From Arthrobacter sp. MYb214 (GTDB lineage Bacteria; Actinomycetota; Actinomycetes; Actinomycetales; Micrococcaceae): DNA of 64,000 nt. The notes beneath the pieces were generated by a model. The model saw nothing but the letters and a program-made list of their open reading frames with translations, was not told the origin of the DNA and did no database searches. The translations under genes were made by a program, and so were the position numbers. Positions 25,825 to 34,415 of this stretch are shown here, in pieces. The stretch spans positions 186,001-250,000 of the forward strand of contig NZ_PCPZ01000002.1 in the NCBI RefSeq assembly GCF_002979865.1, written 5' to 3'. Each line of letters starts with the position of its first letter. Positions within the stretch are counted from its first letter, which is position 1.

Positions 25825-27144
25825 ATGAAGAAGAGCCGGTTGGAACGTCTACGCCGTTTTCGTGTTTCACTTCCGAGTCAGCCGGCGGAAACTCCTGCCA
25901 CACCAGGGCCAGATCTGACGGATTTCAAAAGCGCCGAGGATATGCCGTATGCCATGCGCATGGCAGCAGCGTGGGCTTGGCGTTTCCTGATCATCGTCGC
26001 AGCCTTGGGCGTGCTGGTGTGGGCGCTGTCAAAAGTCTCCTTGCTGGTCATCCCGGTTTTCATCGCAGCGCTGCTAGCAGGGCTGCTCTCACCGGTTGTG
26101 AATACGATGAACTCCAAGCTTGCTGTACCTCGCGGGTTGGCCGTCGGCATTACTCTCATCGGCTTCCTTGCGCTGGTCACCGCAGGGCTATCGGTAGCAG
26201 GGCAAAAACTTTCGGCCGGTTTTACCGCCCTGTGGACCCAAGCGCTTTCGGGCATCGAGCAGGTCCAGGACTGGCTGTTCAATGGCCCGCTCAAGCTGAC
26301 CAACGACGACCTGCAGAAGGTGCTGGACGATACCCTCGTCCAGCTTCGCGGCAATGCCACCAACATCCTAAGTGAAGCAATCAGCTGGACTTCCGCGATC
26401 GGGCAGATCCTGACAGGCACATTGCTGGCCGTCTTCGCCTTGATTTTCCTGCTGCTTGACGGGCGCAAGATCGGTTTGTTCCTGGTGAACCTCTTGCCGC
26501 GCCGCGCCCGCCCGGCGATGGACGGCGCCTTGACCCGGGGCTGGGCCTCGCTGGTCACCTATGTGCGAGTCCAGATGATCGTTGCGCTGATCGACGCCAT
26601 CGGCATCGGATTCGGTGCATTCTTCCTGGGCGTGCCACTTGCCATGCCACTGGGCGTCCTGGTCTTCATCGGCTCCTTCATCCCGATCGTCGGTGCACTG
26701 TTTACCGGTGCCCTGGCAGTTTTGCTCGCGTTGGTAGCCAATGGCTGGGTCAACGCATTGATCATGCTGGCCGTAGTGCTGCTGGTCCAGCAGGCGGAGT
26801 CCAACATCCTGCAGCCACTGATTATGGGCAAGGCAGTGAGCCTGCACCCACTGGCAGTGGTCTTGTCAGTAGCCGGCGGCACCATGCTTGCAGGCATTCC
26901 GGGTGCGCTATTCGCCGTACCGCTGCTGGCGGTGGTCAACGCGGTCGTGAAATACCTGTCGGGCCGAACCTGGGAAACCGACCAATTCGTGATTGAGCAC
27001 TACGGAAACCAAGTAGTGGCGCAGAGCCCTAAGGCGAGCGACCCAGCGAAGGCCGACCCGCCGGCGGCAGCTGCAGGCCCTGTCGCCGCACCAACAGCTT
27101 CGCCGGAAACCCGGCATCCTGAGTCCACAGCAGATGAGGAATAA
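25825..27144 (+). CDS. AI-2E transporter family (PerM/TqsA-like) membrane protein
   Basis: 439 residues. About 8 hydrophobic helices between residues 45 and 375, with the family pattern of a helix pair, an amphipathic extracytoplasmic section (LWTQALSGIEQVQDWLFNG) and the C-terminal core GVLVFIGSFIPIVGALFTG and HPLAVVLSVAGGTMLAGIPGA. Members export AI-2 or act as Na+/H+ antiporters; the physiological role here is unknown. Tail is Pro/Ala-rich. Starts leaderless at ATG 25825. Its stop lies 3 nt before ilvA, which takes its GAGGA ribosome site from this gene's end. Confidence 0.85.
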   Translation: MKKSRLERLRRFRVSLPSQPAETPATPGPDLTDFKSAEDMPYAMRMAAAWAWRFLIIVAALGVLVWALSKVSLLVIPVFIAALLAGLLSPVVNTMNSKLAVPRGLAVGITLIGFLALVTAGLSVAGQKLSAGFTALWTQALSGIEQVQDWLFNGPLKLTNDDLQKVLDDTLVQLRGNATNILSEAISWTSAIGQILTGTLLAVFALIFLLLDGRKIGLFLVNLLPRRARPAMDGALTRGWASLVTYVRVQMIVALIDAIGIGFGAFFLGVPLAMPLGVLVFIGSFIPIVGALFTGALAVLLALVANGWVNALIMLAVVLLVQQAESNILQPLIMGKAVSLHPLAVVLSVAGGTMLAGIPGALFAVPLLAVVNAVVKYLSGRTWETDQFVIEHYGNQVVAQSPKASDPAKADPPAAAAGPVAAPTASPETRHPESTADEE

Positions 27145-27147
27145 TCC

Positions 27148-28419
27148 ATGAGCACCGAACCTACATTGCCGGTTACGCTGGCTGATATCGAAGCCGCAGC
27201 TGAAGTACTCAAACCGGTTATTGCCCGCACCCCGGTGGAGCATTCCCGTGTTTTGTCCCAGCATGTTGGCGCCGAAGTTTTCCTCAAATGCGAGAACATG
27301 CAGCGCGCCGGATCCTTCAAGGTCCGCGGTGCCTATGTACGCATGTCCAAGCTCAGCGACGACGAGAAGGCCCGAGGCGTGGTCGCCGCGTCGGCAGGCA
27401 ACCACGCGCAGGGCGTTGCCCAGGCCGCCAGCCACCTCGGAATCAAGGCGCGCATCTACATGCCCCGGGGCGTCGCCTTGCCGAAACTGACCGCGACGCG
27501 TGATCATGGTGCAGAAGTCGTGCTTTTCGGTGACACCGTGGATGAAGCGCTGGCCGAGGCGCAGCGTTTTGCCGACGAGTCCGGGGCAGTCTTCGTGCAT
27601 CCTTTCGACCACCCGGACATCATTGCCGGCCAAGGCACCATCGGCTTGGAACTGCTCGAACAGCTTCCTGAGGTGGACACCGTGCTGATGGGTGTTGGCG
27701 GCGGTGGACTGCTGGCCGGCGTCGCCATCGCGCTGAAGGCCAAGGCCCGCGAACTGGGCCGCGAGATCAAGGTGGTGGGTGTCCAGGCGGAGAACGCCGC
27801 GGCCTACCCGCCATCCCTGGCCGCTGACGCGTTGGTCCCGCTGGATAACGTGCACACCATTGCCGACGGCATCGCTGTAGGCAAGCCAGGGCAGCTGCCT
27901 TTCGCGATCATCAAGGAATTAGTTGATGACGTGGTGACGGTATCGGAAGATACGCTCGCACGAGCTCTGGTGGTGCTCCTGGAGCGCAACAAGCTCGTGG
28001 TGGAACCAGCCGGTGCGGTGGGCGTCGCGGCACTGCTGGAGAACAAGCTGGAAGCGCACGGGATCAATCCGGCAACCACCGCGGTAATCCTTTCTGGCGG
28101 CAACATCGATCCGCTGCTGATGCTCAAGGTGATCCAGCGTGGCCTGTCAGCGGCCGGCCGCTTCTTGACCATACGCATGATGCTTCCAGACCGCCCCGGC
28201 TCGCTCGCGCAGATCTCCAACATCATCGCCGAATCGGATGCGAATGTCACCCGTCTGGACCACACCCGTATCGGTGGTTCGCTGTCCATGGGCGATGTCG
28301 CGATCACCATCGACCTGGAAACCAAGGGCCATGAGCATTCCAAGACGGTGCTCAATAACCTGCGCGCCGAAGGCTTCGACCCGCAGATCACCAATACTGC
28401 CGGCGGTTCAGTCGCCTAG
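27148..28419 (+). CDS. ilvA: Threonine ammonia-lyase (threonine deaminase) with ACT domain
   Basis: 423 residues. PLP enzyme producing 2-oxobutyrate, first step to isoleucine. PLP-Lys motif NMQRAGSFKVRGAYVR, SAGNHAQGVAQAA, phosphate-cradle GVGGGGLLAGVA, and SGGNIDP near residue 320. A single ACT domain at residues 335-423 (TIRMMLPDRPGSLAQISNII) should bind an effector. This short form with one ACT domain resembles TdcB-like/actinobacterial enzymes rather than E. coli IlvA with two ACT-like repeats. Co-transcribed with the AI-2E-family gene. Ends before a very long hairpin. Confidence 0.9.
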   Translation: MSTEPTLPVTLADIEAAAEVLKPVIARTPVEHSRVLSQHVGAEVFLKCENMQRAGSFKVRGAYVRMSKLSDDEKARGVVAASAGNHAQGVAQAASHLGIKARIYMPRGVALPKLTATRDHGAEVVLFGDTVDEALAEAQRFADESGAVFVHPFDHPDIIAGQGTIGLELLEQLPEVDTVLMGVGGGGLLAGVAIALKAKARELGREIKVVGVQAENAAAYPPSLAADALVPLDNVHTIADGIAVGKPGQLPFAIIKELVDDVVTVSEDTLARALVVLLERNKLVVEPAGAVGVAALLENKLEAHGINPATTAVILSGGNIDPLLMLKVIQRGLSAAGRFLTIRMMLPDRPGSLAQISNIIAESDANVTRLDHTRIGGSLSMGDVAITIDLETKGHEHSKTVLNNLRAEGFDPQITNTAGGSVA

Positions 28420-28429
28420 CGCATAAGCA

Positions 28430-28481
28430 GCAAAGTCCGAAGGCCGCCAACCCAGATGGGTTGGCGGCCTTCGGACTTTGC
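28430..28481. terminator. Bidirectional terminator, perfect 24-bp stem, between ilvA and greA
   Basis: Arms 28430-28453 and 28458-28481 are perfect reverse complements (outer GCAAAGTCCGAAGG, inner CCAACCC), with loop AGAT. The genes on either side converge on it. Confidence 0.85.
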
Positions 28482-28496
28482 ATTGCAGCCTAGTTG

Positions 28497-28991
28497 CTAG
28501 GACTGGTAAGGCTTTGCAGAGATGATCTCAACCTTGATGTCGCGGCCGTTTGGAGCCAAGTACGACAGCTTGTCGCCGACCTTTGCACCGTGCACGGCAA
28601 CGCCAATAGGGGACTGCTCGGAGTAGACCTCGAGGTCGGTGTCGCCGGCAACTTCGCGGGAGCCGAACAGGAAGGTGGTCTCGTCGCCAGCGATATTGGC
28701 GACAACCAGCATGCCTGGCTCAACAACACCGTCATCGGCAGGAGCATCGCCTACATCGGCGCGGCGCAGCAGATCCTTCAGGTAGAGGATGCGCGCTTCG
28801 GCCTTGCCCTGCTCTTCACGGGCGGCGTGGTAACCGCCGTTCTCCTTCAGGTCACCTTCCGAACGTGCCTGCTCGATACGGGCAACGATCTCGGCACGTC
28901 CCGGGCCTGAGAGGAAAGTCAGTTCGTCCTGGAGCCGATCGTAGGCTTCCTGAGTCAGCCAAACGACAGGTTCGTTGCTGTTGGTGCTCAC
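28497..28991 (-). CDS. greA: Transcription elongation factor GreA
   Basis: 164 residues. Rescues backtracked RNA polymerase by stimulating transcript cleavage through the secondary channel. N-terminal coiled coil with the GreA signature EARSEGDLKENGGYHAARE-like run (acidic tip Asp/Glu) and a C-terminal FKBP-like domain (SEQSPIGVAVHGAKVGD). GTG start at 28991 with AAAGGAAG upstream. Reads leftward, convergent with ilvA and upstream of nothing visible; DUF4307 lies 289 bp behind it in the same orientation, the arrangement common in actinobacteria with mca on the other strand. Confidence 0.95.
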   Translation of the reverse strand: MSTNSNEPVVWLTQEAYDRLQDELTFLSGPGRAEIVARIEQARSEGDLKENGGYHAAREEQGKAEARILYLKDLLRRADVGDAPADDGVVEPGMLVVANIAGDETTFLFGSREVAGDTDLEVYSEQSPIGVAVHGAKVGDKLSYLAPNGRDIKVEIISAKPYQS

Positions 28992-29280
28992 GTTGTACTT
29001 CCTTTGGTCAGTTAGGACTTCGCTTGGCCTTGGGACCGATAAGTGGTCCTAAAGCCGAAAGCCACCGAAACGGTGGCGTCGACGAAGTCGGATTCGGTAC
29101 GGATCTGAGGGCTCACACGTTATGGGCGATGCAAGCAAAGACCCCGCCAGGCTCATGTCCTAGTACTCAGCTAGAACCATGCGCCGATGCGGGGCGAAAC
29201 GTATCTTTTCAACGATAGTAGTCGCCAAAACGATTTAAGCCCAATAGATTCAGCTATTAGGGGATGAAGAAGCTGAAATA

Positions 29281-29700
29281 TTAACCCTTGTATTCCTGCG
29301 GAACCTCGTAGCAGGACTCCACGCCAGCGGTGGTCGCCAGGTTGTCGGTGTGCAGGTCAATCTCCAGGCGTTGGGTGATGTGCCCGGTAGCTTCTCCAGG
29401 ATCAAGCAAAATGGTGTCGTATCCGACGATGGCCTTGGATTCGTTCATCGCACGAATATCGCACTGCACGCGGTGCTTGGTGTTGTATTCGACTGCGACA
29501 ATGGCCTTGGCCTTCGTTGCGGAAATGACCTCGAACTCGATGTCCTGCGCGCTGATGGCGCTGTAGTTGTTGAAGCCGACATAGGCGGCCCCCGCAACGC
29601 CGACGGAGAGCGCGGCAGCAATTAGCCAGTTACGCGTTTTCCTGGGAAGACTGCGTTTCTTGGGGTTGTTGTAGCGAGCCGTTAAGCTTGGATCAGACAT
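29281..29700 (-). CDS. DUF4307 domain-containing membrane protein
   Basis: 139 residues from ATG 29700 (AAGG 7 nt upstream); a longer in-frame start at 29772 lacks support. Short basic N-terminus (ARYNNPKKRSLPRKTRNW), one helix (LIAAALSVGVAGAAYVGF) and an extracytoplasmic beta-rich domain with two Cys (HRVQCDIRAM, GVESCYEVP) that might form a disulfide. DUF4307 is an actinobacterial family of unknown function usually found next to mca and greA, as here. Confidence 0.8.
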   Translation of the reverse strand: MSDPSLTARYNNPKKRSLPRKTRNWLIAAALSVGVAGAAYVGFNNYSAISAQDIEFEVISATKAKAIVAVEYNTKHRVQCDIRAMNESKAIVGYDTILLDPGEATGHITQRLEIDLHTDNLATTAGVESCYEVPQEYKG

Positions 29701-29888
29701 TATTTGCCTTGCACCACTCTCTTGCCTGGCGGCATTTGAACTGGGAATGCCGTACGTTGGTTCCTTAGTCAAGTTTACCGTCTTTCAGCATGGGGGAATA
29801 ACCGGTGGTCGGCTGTGAGTTGTTATGGATGACGGACAGATTCGAAGCTTCGGGCCGTCCAAAAACGTGGCATAAGGAAAGAAGATAA

Positions 29889-30806
29889 GTGGAGATTCAC
29901 GACGTGAAGAAAATTGCTCCTTCGCAGGGTCTGCGGCTCATGGCTATTCACGCGCACCCGGACGACGAATCTTCAAAGGGTGCTGCAACGATGGCTGCCT
30001 ATGTTGATGCTGGCGCCGAAGTGATGGTCGTTTCCTGCACCGGCGGTGAGCGCGGGGATATTCTCAACGCCGCCGCTGGCGAACTCGCCCATGCGCACCG
30101 CGACCTGGCAGGCGTCCGGCGGACCGAGATGGCCGAGGCCGCTGCAGTGCTGGGCGTCAAGCACCGCTGGCTGGGCTATGTCGACTCCGGCTTGCCGGAA
30201 GGGGATCCGCTGCCGGAGCTGCCCTTTGGCGCCTTCGCCTTGCAGCCAGTAGAAATCGCTGCTGCCGGCATCATCAAGCTGATCCGTGAATTCCGTCCCC
30301 ACGTCATCACGACCTATGACGAAAACGGCGGGTACCCCCACCCGGACCACATCCACTGCCATAAGGTTTCAACCTTTGCCTTTGAGCACGCGGCTAATCC
30401 GCAGATGTACCCGGAACTGGGTGCGCCGTGGTCGGTGAGCAAGTTGTACTACGACCGTGCTTTCGCACCGGATCGTTTCCGCACCTTGCACTACGCGATG
30501 CTGGAAGCAGGTTACGAGTCCCCCTACACCGAGCGCGTTGCGCTGTGGGAAGCGGACGAGGAAAACCAGATGTTCAAGTGGGTTTCCCCACACACCACGA
30601 CCACCCAGATCAACTGCGCGGATTTCTTCTCGCAGCGCGATCAGGCGTTGCTGGCCCACAGAACCCAGATCGACCCGGAAGGTTTCTTCTTCGCCGTACC
30701 GGAACACGTCTACGCGGAGCACTGGCCGTGGGAAGACTACACGCTGATTTCCTCCAAGGTAGCTACCGAGTTGCCCGAGACCGACCTGTTTGCCGGACTA
30801 AGATAG
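29889..30806 (+). CDS. mca: Mycothiol S-conjugate amidase
   Basis: 305 residues. Cleaves mycothiol conjugates to a mercapturic acid and GlcN-Ins, the actinobacterial detoxification route. Zinc/LmbE motifs: AIHAHPDDESSKGAA (His, Asp-Asp, Glu) and GGYPHPDHIHCHKV (His ligands). Length and the C-terminal WPWEDYTLI match Mca more than MshB. Two starts compete: GTG 29889 (given) and GTG 29904 with GGAG 10 nt before it; homologous sequence begins only at GLRLMAIHAHP. The thiol chemistry supports an actinobacterial host. Confidence 0.92.
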   Translation: MEIHDVKKIAPSQGLRLMAIHAHPDDESSKGAATMAAYVDAGAEVMVVSCTGGERGDILNAAAGELAHAHRDLAGVRRTEMAEAAAVLGVKHRWLGYVDSGLPEGDPLPELPFGAFALQPVEIAAAGIIKLIREFRPHVITTYDENGGYPHPDHIHCHKVSTFAFEHAANPQMYPELGAPWSVSKLYYDRAFAPDRFRTLHYAMLEAGYESPYTERVALWEADEENQMFKWVSPHTTTTQINCADFFSQRDQALLAHRTQIDPEGFFFAVPEHVYAEHWPWEDYTLISSKVATELPETDLFAGLR

Positions 30807-30849
30807 TACTAAGCGCTTTCCAGTACTAGAAAAGAGTTGTCTTTACATC

Positions 30850-31131
30850 GTGAATACGATCTTCGAATCCCTGGCTCTGACTTCCTCGACCCTCGGTGTC
30901 GGTACGGAGACCAGCAGCGAATACGGTCCAGGATTCCTTGGGTTCATTTTCACCGCAGCCTTGGTGGTTGCCGTGATCTTCCTGATTCGCGACATGGTCC
31001 GTCGAGTGCGCCGCGTGCGCTACACCTCGGAAGCCGAGGCAAAGCAGCAGGAAATGGTGGCCAAGGGAGAAGAGCGCAAGCTTCAGGAATCCGAAGAGCC
31101 GCACGACCCGAAGACCGACGAACAGCAGTAG
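30850..31131 (+). CDS. Small single-span membrane protein downstream of mca
   Basis: 93 residues, GTG start. Helix GPGFLGFIFTAALVVAVIFLIRDMV, immediately followed by RRVRRVRY and a charged cytosolic tail rich in Glu/Lys/Gln. No known domain recognised. It follows mca by 43 bp on the same strand and may be co-transcribed. Coding status is supported by position, composition and the sharp N-out/C-in topology pattern, but the ribosome site is weak. The name of this family is unknown to me. Confidence 0.65.
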   Translation: MNTIFESLALTSSTLGVGTETSSEYGPGFLGFIFTAALVVAVIFLIRDMVRRVRRVRYTSEAEAKQQEMVAKGEERKLQESEEPHDPKTDEQQ

Positions 31132-31151
31132 GCGCTTTGTGAGCTGCGCGA

Positions 31152-31157
31152 TAGCAT
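31152..31157 (+). promoter_or_regulatory. -10 element for leaderless YyaL-type gene
   Basis: TAGCAT, then 6 nt, then GTG 31164. Confidence 0.45.
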
Positions 31158-31163
31158 GATTGC

Positions 31164-33278
31164 GTGGCTCAACGACTCGCTGGCTCATCCAGCCAATACC
31201 TCAGACAGCATTCGCACCAACTTGTCGACTGGTTCCCCTATGGGGACGAAGCCTTCGAACAGGCCCGGTTACGCGACGTACCGGTCATGCTTTCCATCGG
31301 CTACGCTGCCTGCCATTGGTGCCACGTGATGAGCCACGAGTCTTTCGACGATCCTGAAATCGCGGCGCTGCTGAACGAAAACTTCGTAGCTATCAAAGTG
31401 GACCGCGAAGAGCATCCGCTCGTGGACGACACCTACATGCTGGCTACCCAGGCGCTCACCGGTGCCGGTGGTTGGCCGATGACGATTTTCGCCCTTCCTG
31501 ACGGGCGTACCGTGCATGCCGGCACGTACTATCCGAAGACGCCCCGTGGCAAGACCCCAAGCTTCCGCCAAGTGCTCAATGCCGTCCACGAGGCCTGGGA
31601 AACCAAGCGCGATTCGCTGGAAGAGCAGGCCCAGATGCTCGCCGCGCATTTGGCCGAACTCGGAAGCCGCCAGAGCTCGCTGTTGTCGCTGCAGTCGCAG
31701 CAGCCAGCAGCGCAGGCCTTTGGCGCAGCACTTGATCGATGGGTTGCCGCCACCAAACCGGAAGGCGGCTTCACCCCGGCACCTAAGTTCCCGCCGACCT
31801 GGGCTCTGAAGACACTGTGGCGTGCAGTGGTCACCACCCCTGACCGCGCCGCCGAGGCCTTCGCCGCAGCGGCCACCCATCTCGAAGCGATGTTCCTTGG
31901 CGGCCTGCAGGATCATGTTGATGGCGGTTTCGCCCGTTACTGCGTTGATGAGAACTGGTCGGTCCCGCACTTCGAAAAGATGCTCTACGACAATGCCGGT
32001 CTGCTTTCACTGGCGGCTCGCACCAGCGTCCTGGCGGCGGAATTCGCCCGCAAGTCCGAAGGGGAGATAGCCCAGCGCGCGCAGAATCTCGCCTGGCTCG
32101 CCCAGCGCAGCGCCCAAGGCATTATCGACTTCCTCAACGAGGAACTGCTCACCGCATCTTCGGCCGCTCCAGCTTTCGCGGCTTCCCTGGATGCCGATTC
32201 ATCCCGTGATGGCCAACAGATCGAGGGCGCGTACTACACCTTCAGCCGCGAGGAAATCGCACTGGTCACCGACCCTTTGATTCAGCGGCTGCCCAAGGGG
32301 TTGTTGCGTTTCGCGCCGGTGGCCGAGGACCCGCAGAACTTCTGCTTCTCGCTGTTGAGGGTTCCTGAAACGAACGAAATCGGTGTTCTCCATGAACTGC
32401 GGGATGCAATGCGCACGCTGCGCCGCTCGCGAATTATGCCGGTCCGCGATGAGAAGGTGATCGCCGGTTGGAACGGGCTGGCCATCGAAGCCTTGTCTGA
32501 AGCCGCGCTGCTCCTGGACCAGCCAGAAGCCTTGGCGCTCGCCGAGAAGGCAGCAACCTCGGTGTGGACGATGCAGTGGGATGAGAATGCCGGACGGCTG
32601 GCTCGCGTGAGCTTCGCCAATCGTGCTGAGCACGGCAATGAAGGCACCTTGCAGGACTATGCCGCCCTGGCCCTGGGATTCTTGGCGTTGGGCCAAGCCA
32701 GCGGGCACAAGCAGTGGGCTGAGCGTGCCAGTCGCTTACTGGGACGCGCTGCCGACTTCGTAGACCCGGAAACCGGGGTGCCGCGTGACGCGGTCCAAGC
32801 CGATGCGCGCATCGCAGCCCAGCGCAGCAACATTGCTGCCGTCACGGTGCTTGATGATGCGTTGCCGGCCTCGGGTGCGCTCTACGCCAAGGCGCTGGCG
32901 ATGCATGCCCTGCAGTCCATGGCGGCGGGAGACTACACCGAAGCAGATGCGGCGGACTTGGAAAGCGCCCGCGTACTTTCTGCCCACGCCCTGGCGTTGG
33001 CCAGCGACGCGCCAACACAGGTAGCGACCGCCTTGGAAGTGCAGTGCATAGTTTCCAGCCCGGTCCAGTATCTTGCGCTGTCGCAGTGGGATTCGGCAGA
33101 AGCCAAGCGCGTGCGTTCGGTGGCGTTGAGCCTCGGATTGAATGTGCGCCACGATCCGTCGCTACCTGGTGCGGCCCAGACCGTCCAGATCCAGCCTTGC
33201 CGCGAAGAGCTTTGCCAGATGCCTGTAGCCGGGATGGACGGATTGTTCTCGCTGTTCGCTTCCGGAAAGGGTGCCTGA
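31164..33278 (+). CDS. Thioredoxin-domain protein, DUF255/YyaL (spermatogenesis-associated 20-like) family
   Basis: 704 residues. N-terminal thioredoxin-like domain with the signature GYAACHWCHVMSHESF and FVAIKVDREEHPLVD; TGAGGWPMTIFALPDG follows, then an (alpha/alpha)6 barrel akin to N-acylglucosamine epimerases (GGLQDHVDGGFARYCVDENWSVPHFEKML, quoted in two parts by family: GGLQDHVDGGF and VPHFEKMLYDN). The CxxC is CHWC. Function unproven in bacteria; family members are broad in taxa. GTG start fits a leaderless message. Confidence 0.85.
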   Translation: MAQRLAGSSSQYLRQHSHQLVDWFPYGDEAFEQARLRDVPVMLSIGYAACHWCHVMSHESFDDPEIAALLNENFVAIKVDREEHPLVDDTYMLATQALTGAGGWPMTIFALPDGRTVHAGTYYPKTPRGKTPSFRQVLNAVHEAWETKRDSLEEQAQMLAAHLAELGSRQSSLLSLQSQQPAAQAFGAALDRWVAATKPEGGFTPAPKFPPTWALKTLWRAVVTTPDRAAEAFAAAATHLEAMFLGGLQDHVDGGFARYCVDENWSVPHFEKMLYDNAGLLSLAARTSVLAAEFARKSEGEIAQRAQNLAWLAQRSAQGIIDFLNEELLTASSAAPAFAASLDADSSRDGQQIEGAYYTFSREEIALVTDPLIQRLPKGLLRFAPVAEDPQNFCFSLLRVPETNEIGVLHELRDAMRTLRRSRIMPVRDEKVIAGWNGLAIEALSEAALLLDQPEALALAEKAATSVWTMQWDENAGRLARVSFANRAEHGNEGTLQDYAALALGFLALGQASGHKQWAERASRLLGRAADFVDPETGVPRDAVQADARIAAQRSNIAAVTVLDDALPASGALYAKALAMHALQSMAAGDYTEADAADLESARVLSAHALALASDAPTQVATALEVQCIVSSPVQYLALSQWDSAEAKRVRSVALSLGLNVRHDPSLPGAAQTVQIQPCREELCQMPVAGMDGLFSLFASGKGA

Positions 33279-33397
33279 GCCCGGCAGAATGTGTCCATCG
33301 TGGACGCGGTGAAGCGGGCAGATACCCATGCTGGGCGATAAATAGCGGTAGATTTAGAACCTAGAGTTTTTGGAATCTATCGAAAGGCAGGGACAAG

Positions 33398-34159
33398 GTG
33401 CAGCTTCCGAACCTTGCGTACCGTTACTACGAACGGCGCTTGGCGAAGTCCCTCCCTGCCGACAAGCTTCCGCACCATATTGGCGTGATGGTCGATGGCA
33501 ACCGCCGGTGGGCCAAGCTGGCCGGCACCCCGACCATGGCAGGCCACCAGGCCGGTGCGGACAAGATCCTGGAGTTCCTCGATTGGTGCGAGGACCTGAA
33601 CATACAGATGGTTACCTTGTACATGCTCTCCACCGACAACCTCAATCGAGAAGCCAGCGAGTTGCGCGACCTCTTGGAAGTTATCGGCACGACCCTGGAC
33701 CGTCTGGGAGAGACCAACCGGGTCAAGGTCCAGCAGGTGGGAGCCAAGGACCTGCTGCCTGAAGACCTGGCGCAGAAGCTTGCCGCGCTGGAAACCGTTA
33801 CCGCCAACCGCACAGGCGTTCATGTGAATGTGGCCATCGGCTACGGCGGACGTCGTGAAATCCTTGATGCTTTCAAGTCGCTGCTTTGCAAGGCCGCCGA
33901 GGATGGACGCACGGTCGAGGAACTTGCCGCCGGACTGTCCACTGAAGACATCGAATCGGCACTGTACACCAAGGGCCAGCCAGACCCGGATTTGGTGATC
34001 CGCACCAGCGGGGAACAGCGTCTCTCCGGCTTCTTGACCTGGCAAAGTGCCTACTCGGAGTTCTACTTCTGCGAGGCGTTGTGGCCGGATTTCCGCCGCG
34101 TGGATTTCCTGCGTGCGTTGCGCGACTTCGCTGATCGCCAGCGCCGCTTCGGCACCTGA
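33398..34159 (+). CDS. uppS: Cis-prenyltransferase (isoprenyl diphosphate synthase, UppS family)
   Basis: 253 residues. Condenses IPP onto an allylic primer to make a Z-polyprenyl diphosphate. Conserved blocks: HHIGVMVDGNRRWAK (catalytic Asp), GHQAGADKI, YMLSTDNLNR (the usual SxEN has Asp), RTSGEQRLSGFLTWQSAYSEFYF. The STDN variant and FLTWQSAYSE block are like the second actinobacterial paralogue (Rv1086-type short-chain Z-FPP synthase) as I recall it, so product length may be C15 rather than C55 or C50. GTG 33398 follows AGGGACAAG. Adjacent to PhoH. Confidence 0.88.
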   Translation: MQLPNLAYRYYERRLAKSLPADKLPHHIGVMVDGNRRWAKLAGTPTMAGHQAGADKILEFLDWCEDLNIQMVTLYMLSTDNLNREASELRDLLEVIGTTLDRLGETNRVKVQQVGAKDLLPEDLAQKLAALETVTANRTGVHVNVAIGYGGRREILDAFKSLLCKAAEDGRTVEELAAGLSTEDIESALYTKGQPDPDLVIRTSGEQRLSGFLTWQSAYSEFYFCEALWPDFRRVDFLRALRDFADRQRRFGT

Positions 34160-34358
34160 GCCCCGAATGGTGCACCCGGCTCAGCTGTTCAGCTAATCGT
34201 TACCTGAACGTAGTCCCCAGGTAGCGCTTCAAGGTCTATGGTGATCATAAGGCCGGGGCAACAAGACCCAGCTGATCGAAGGGTTCCTCACTAGATGACC
34301 AAATGCAGCGCCAGCCGGAGCAATTGCCGGAATCGCCTTGGACATCCGGTGTCGGGAT

Positions 34359-34390
34359 TCCCCACTTACGCGTGGGGAGAGTCCCCACGC
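34359..34390 (+). promoter_or_regulatory. Mutually exclusive hairpins in the phoH leader
   Basis: Three related blocks: TCCCCAC (34359-34365), GCGTGGGGA (34370-34378) and TCCCCACGC (34382-34390). Block 2 can pair with block 1 (7 bp, loop 6) or with block 3 (9 bp, loop 3), never both. It lies about 25-55 nt before the PhoH ATG. It resembles an attenuator or translational switch; it may also be chance in a 256-bp GC-rich gap. Confidence 0.4.
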
Positions 34391-34415
34391 CGGATTCGAG
34401 AATGGGTGCGCTGCC

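Noticed and set aside
34160-34358. Possible riboswitch in the gap between uppS and phoH
   Set aside because: No cobalamin, ydaO, TPP or other known aptamer core can be recognised; only the alternating hairpin near the 3' end is kept as a finding.
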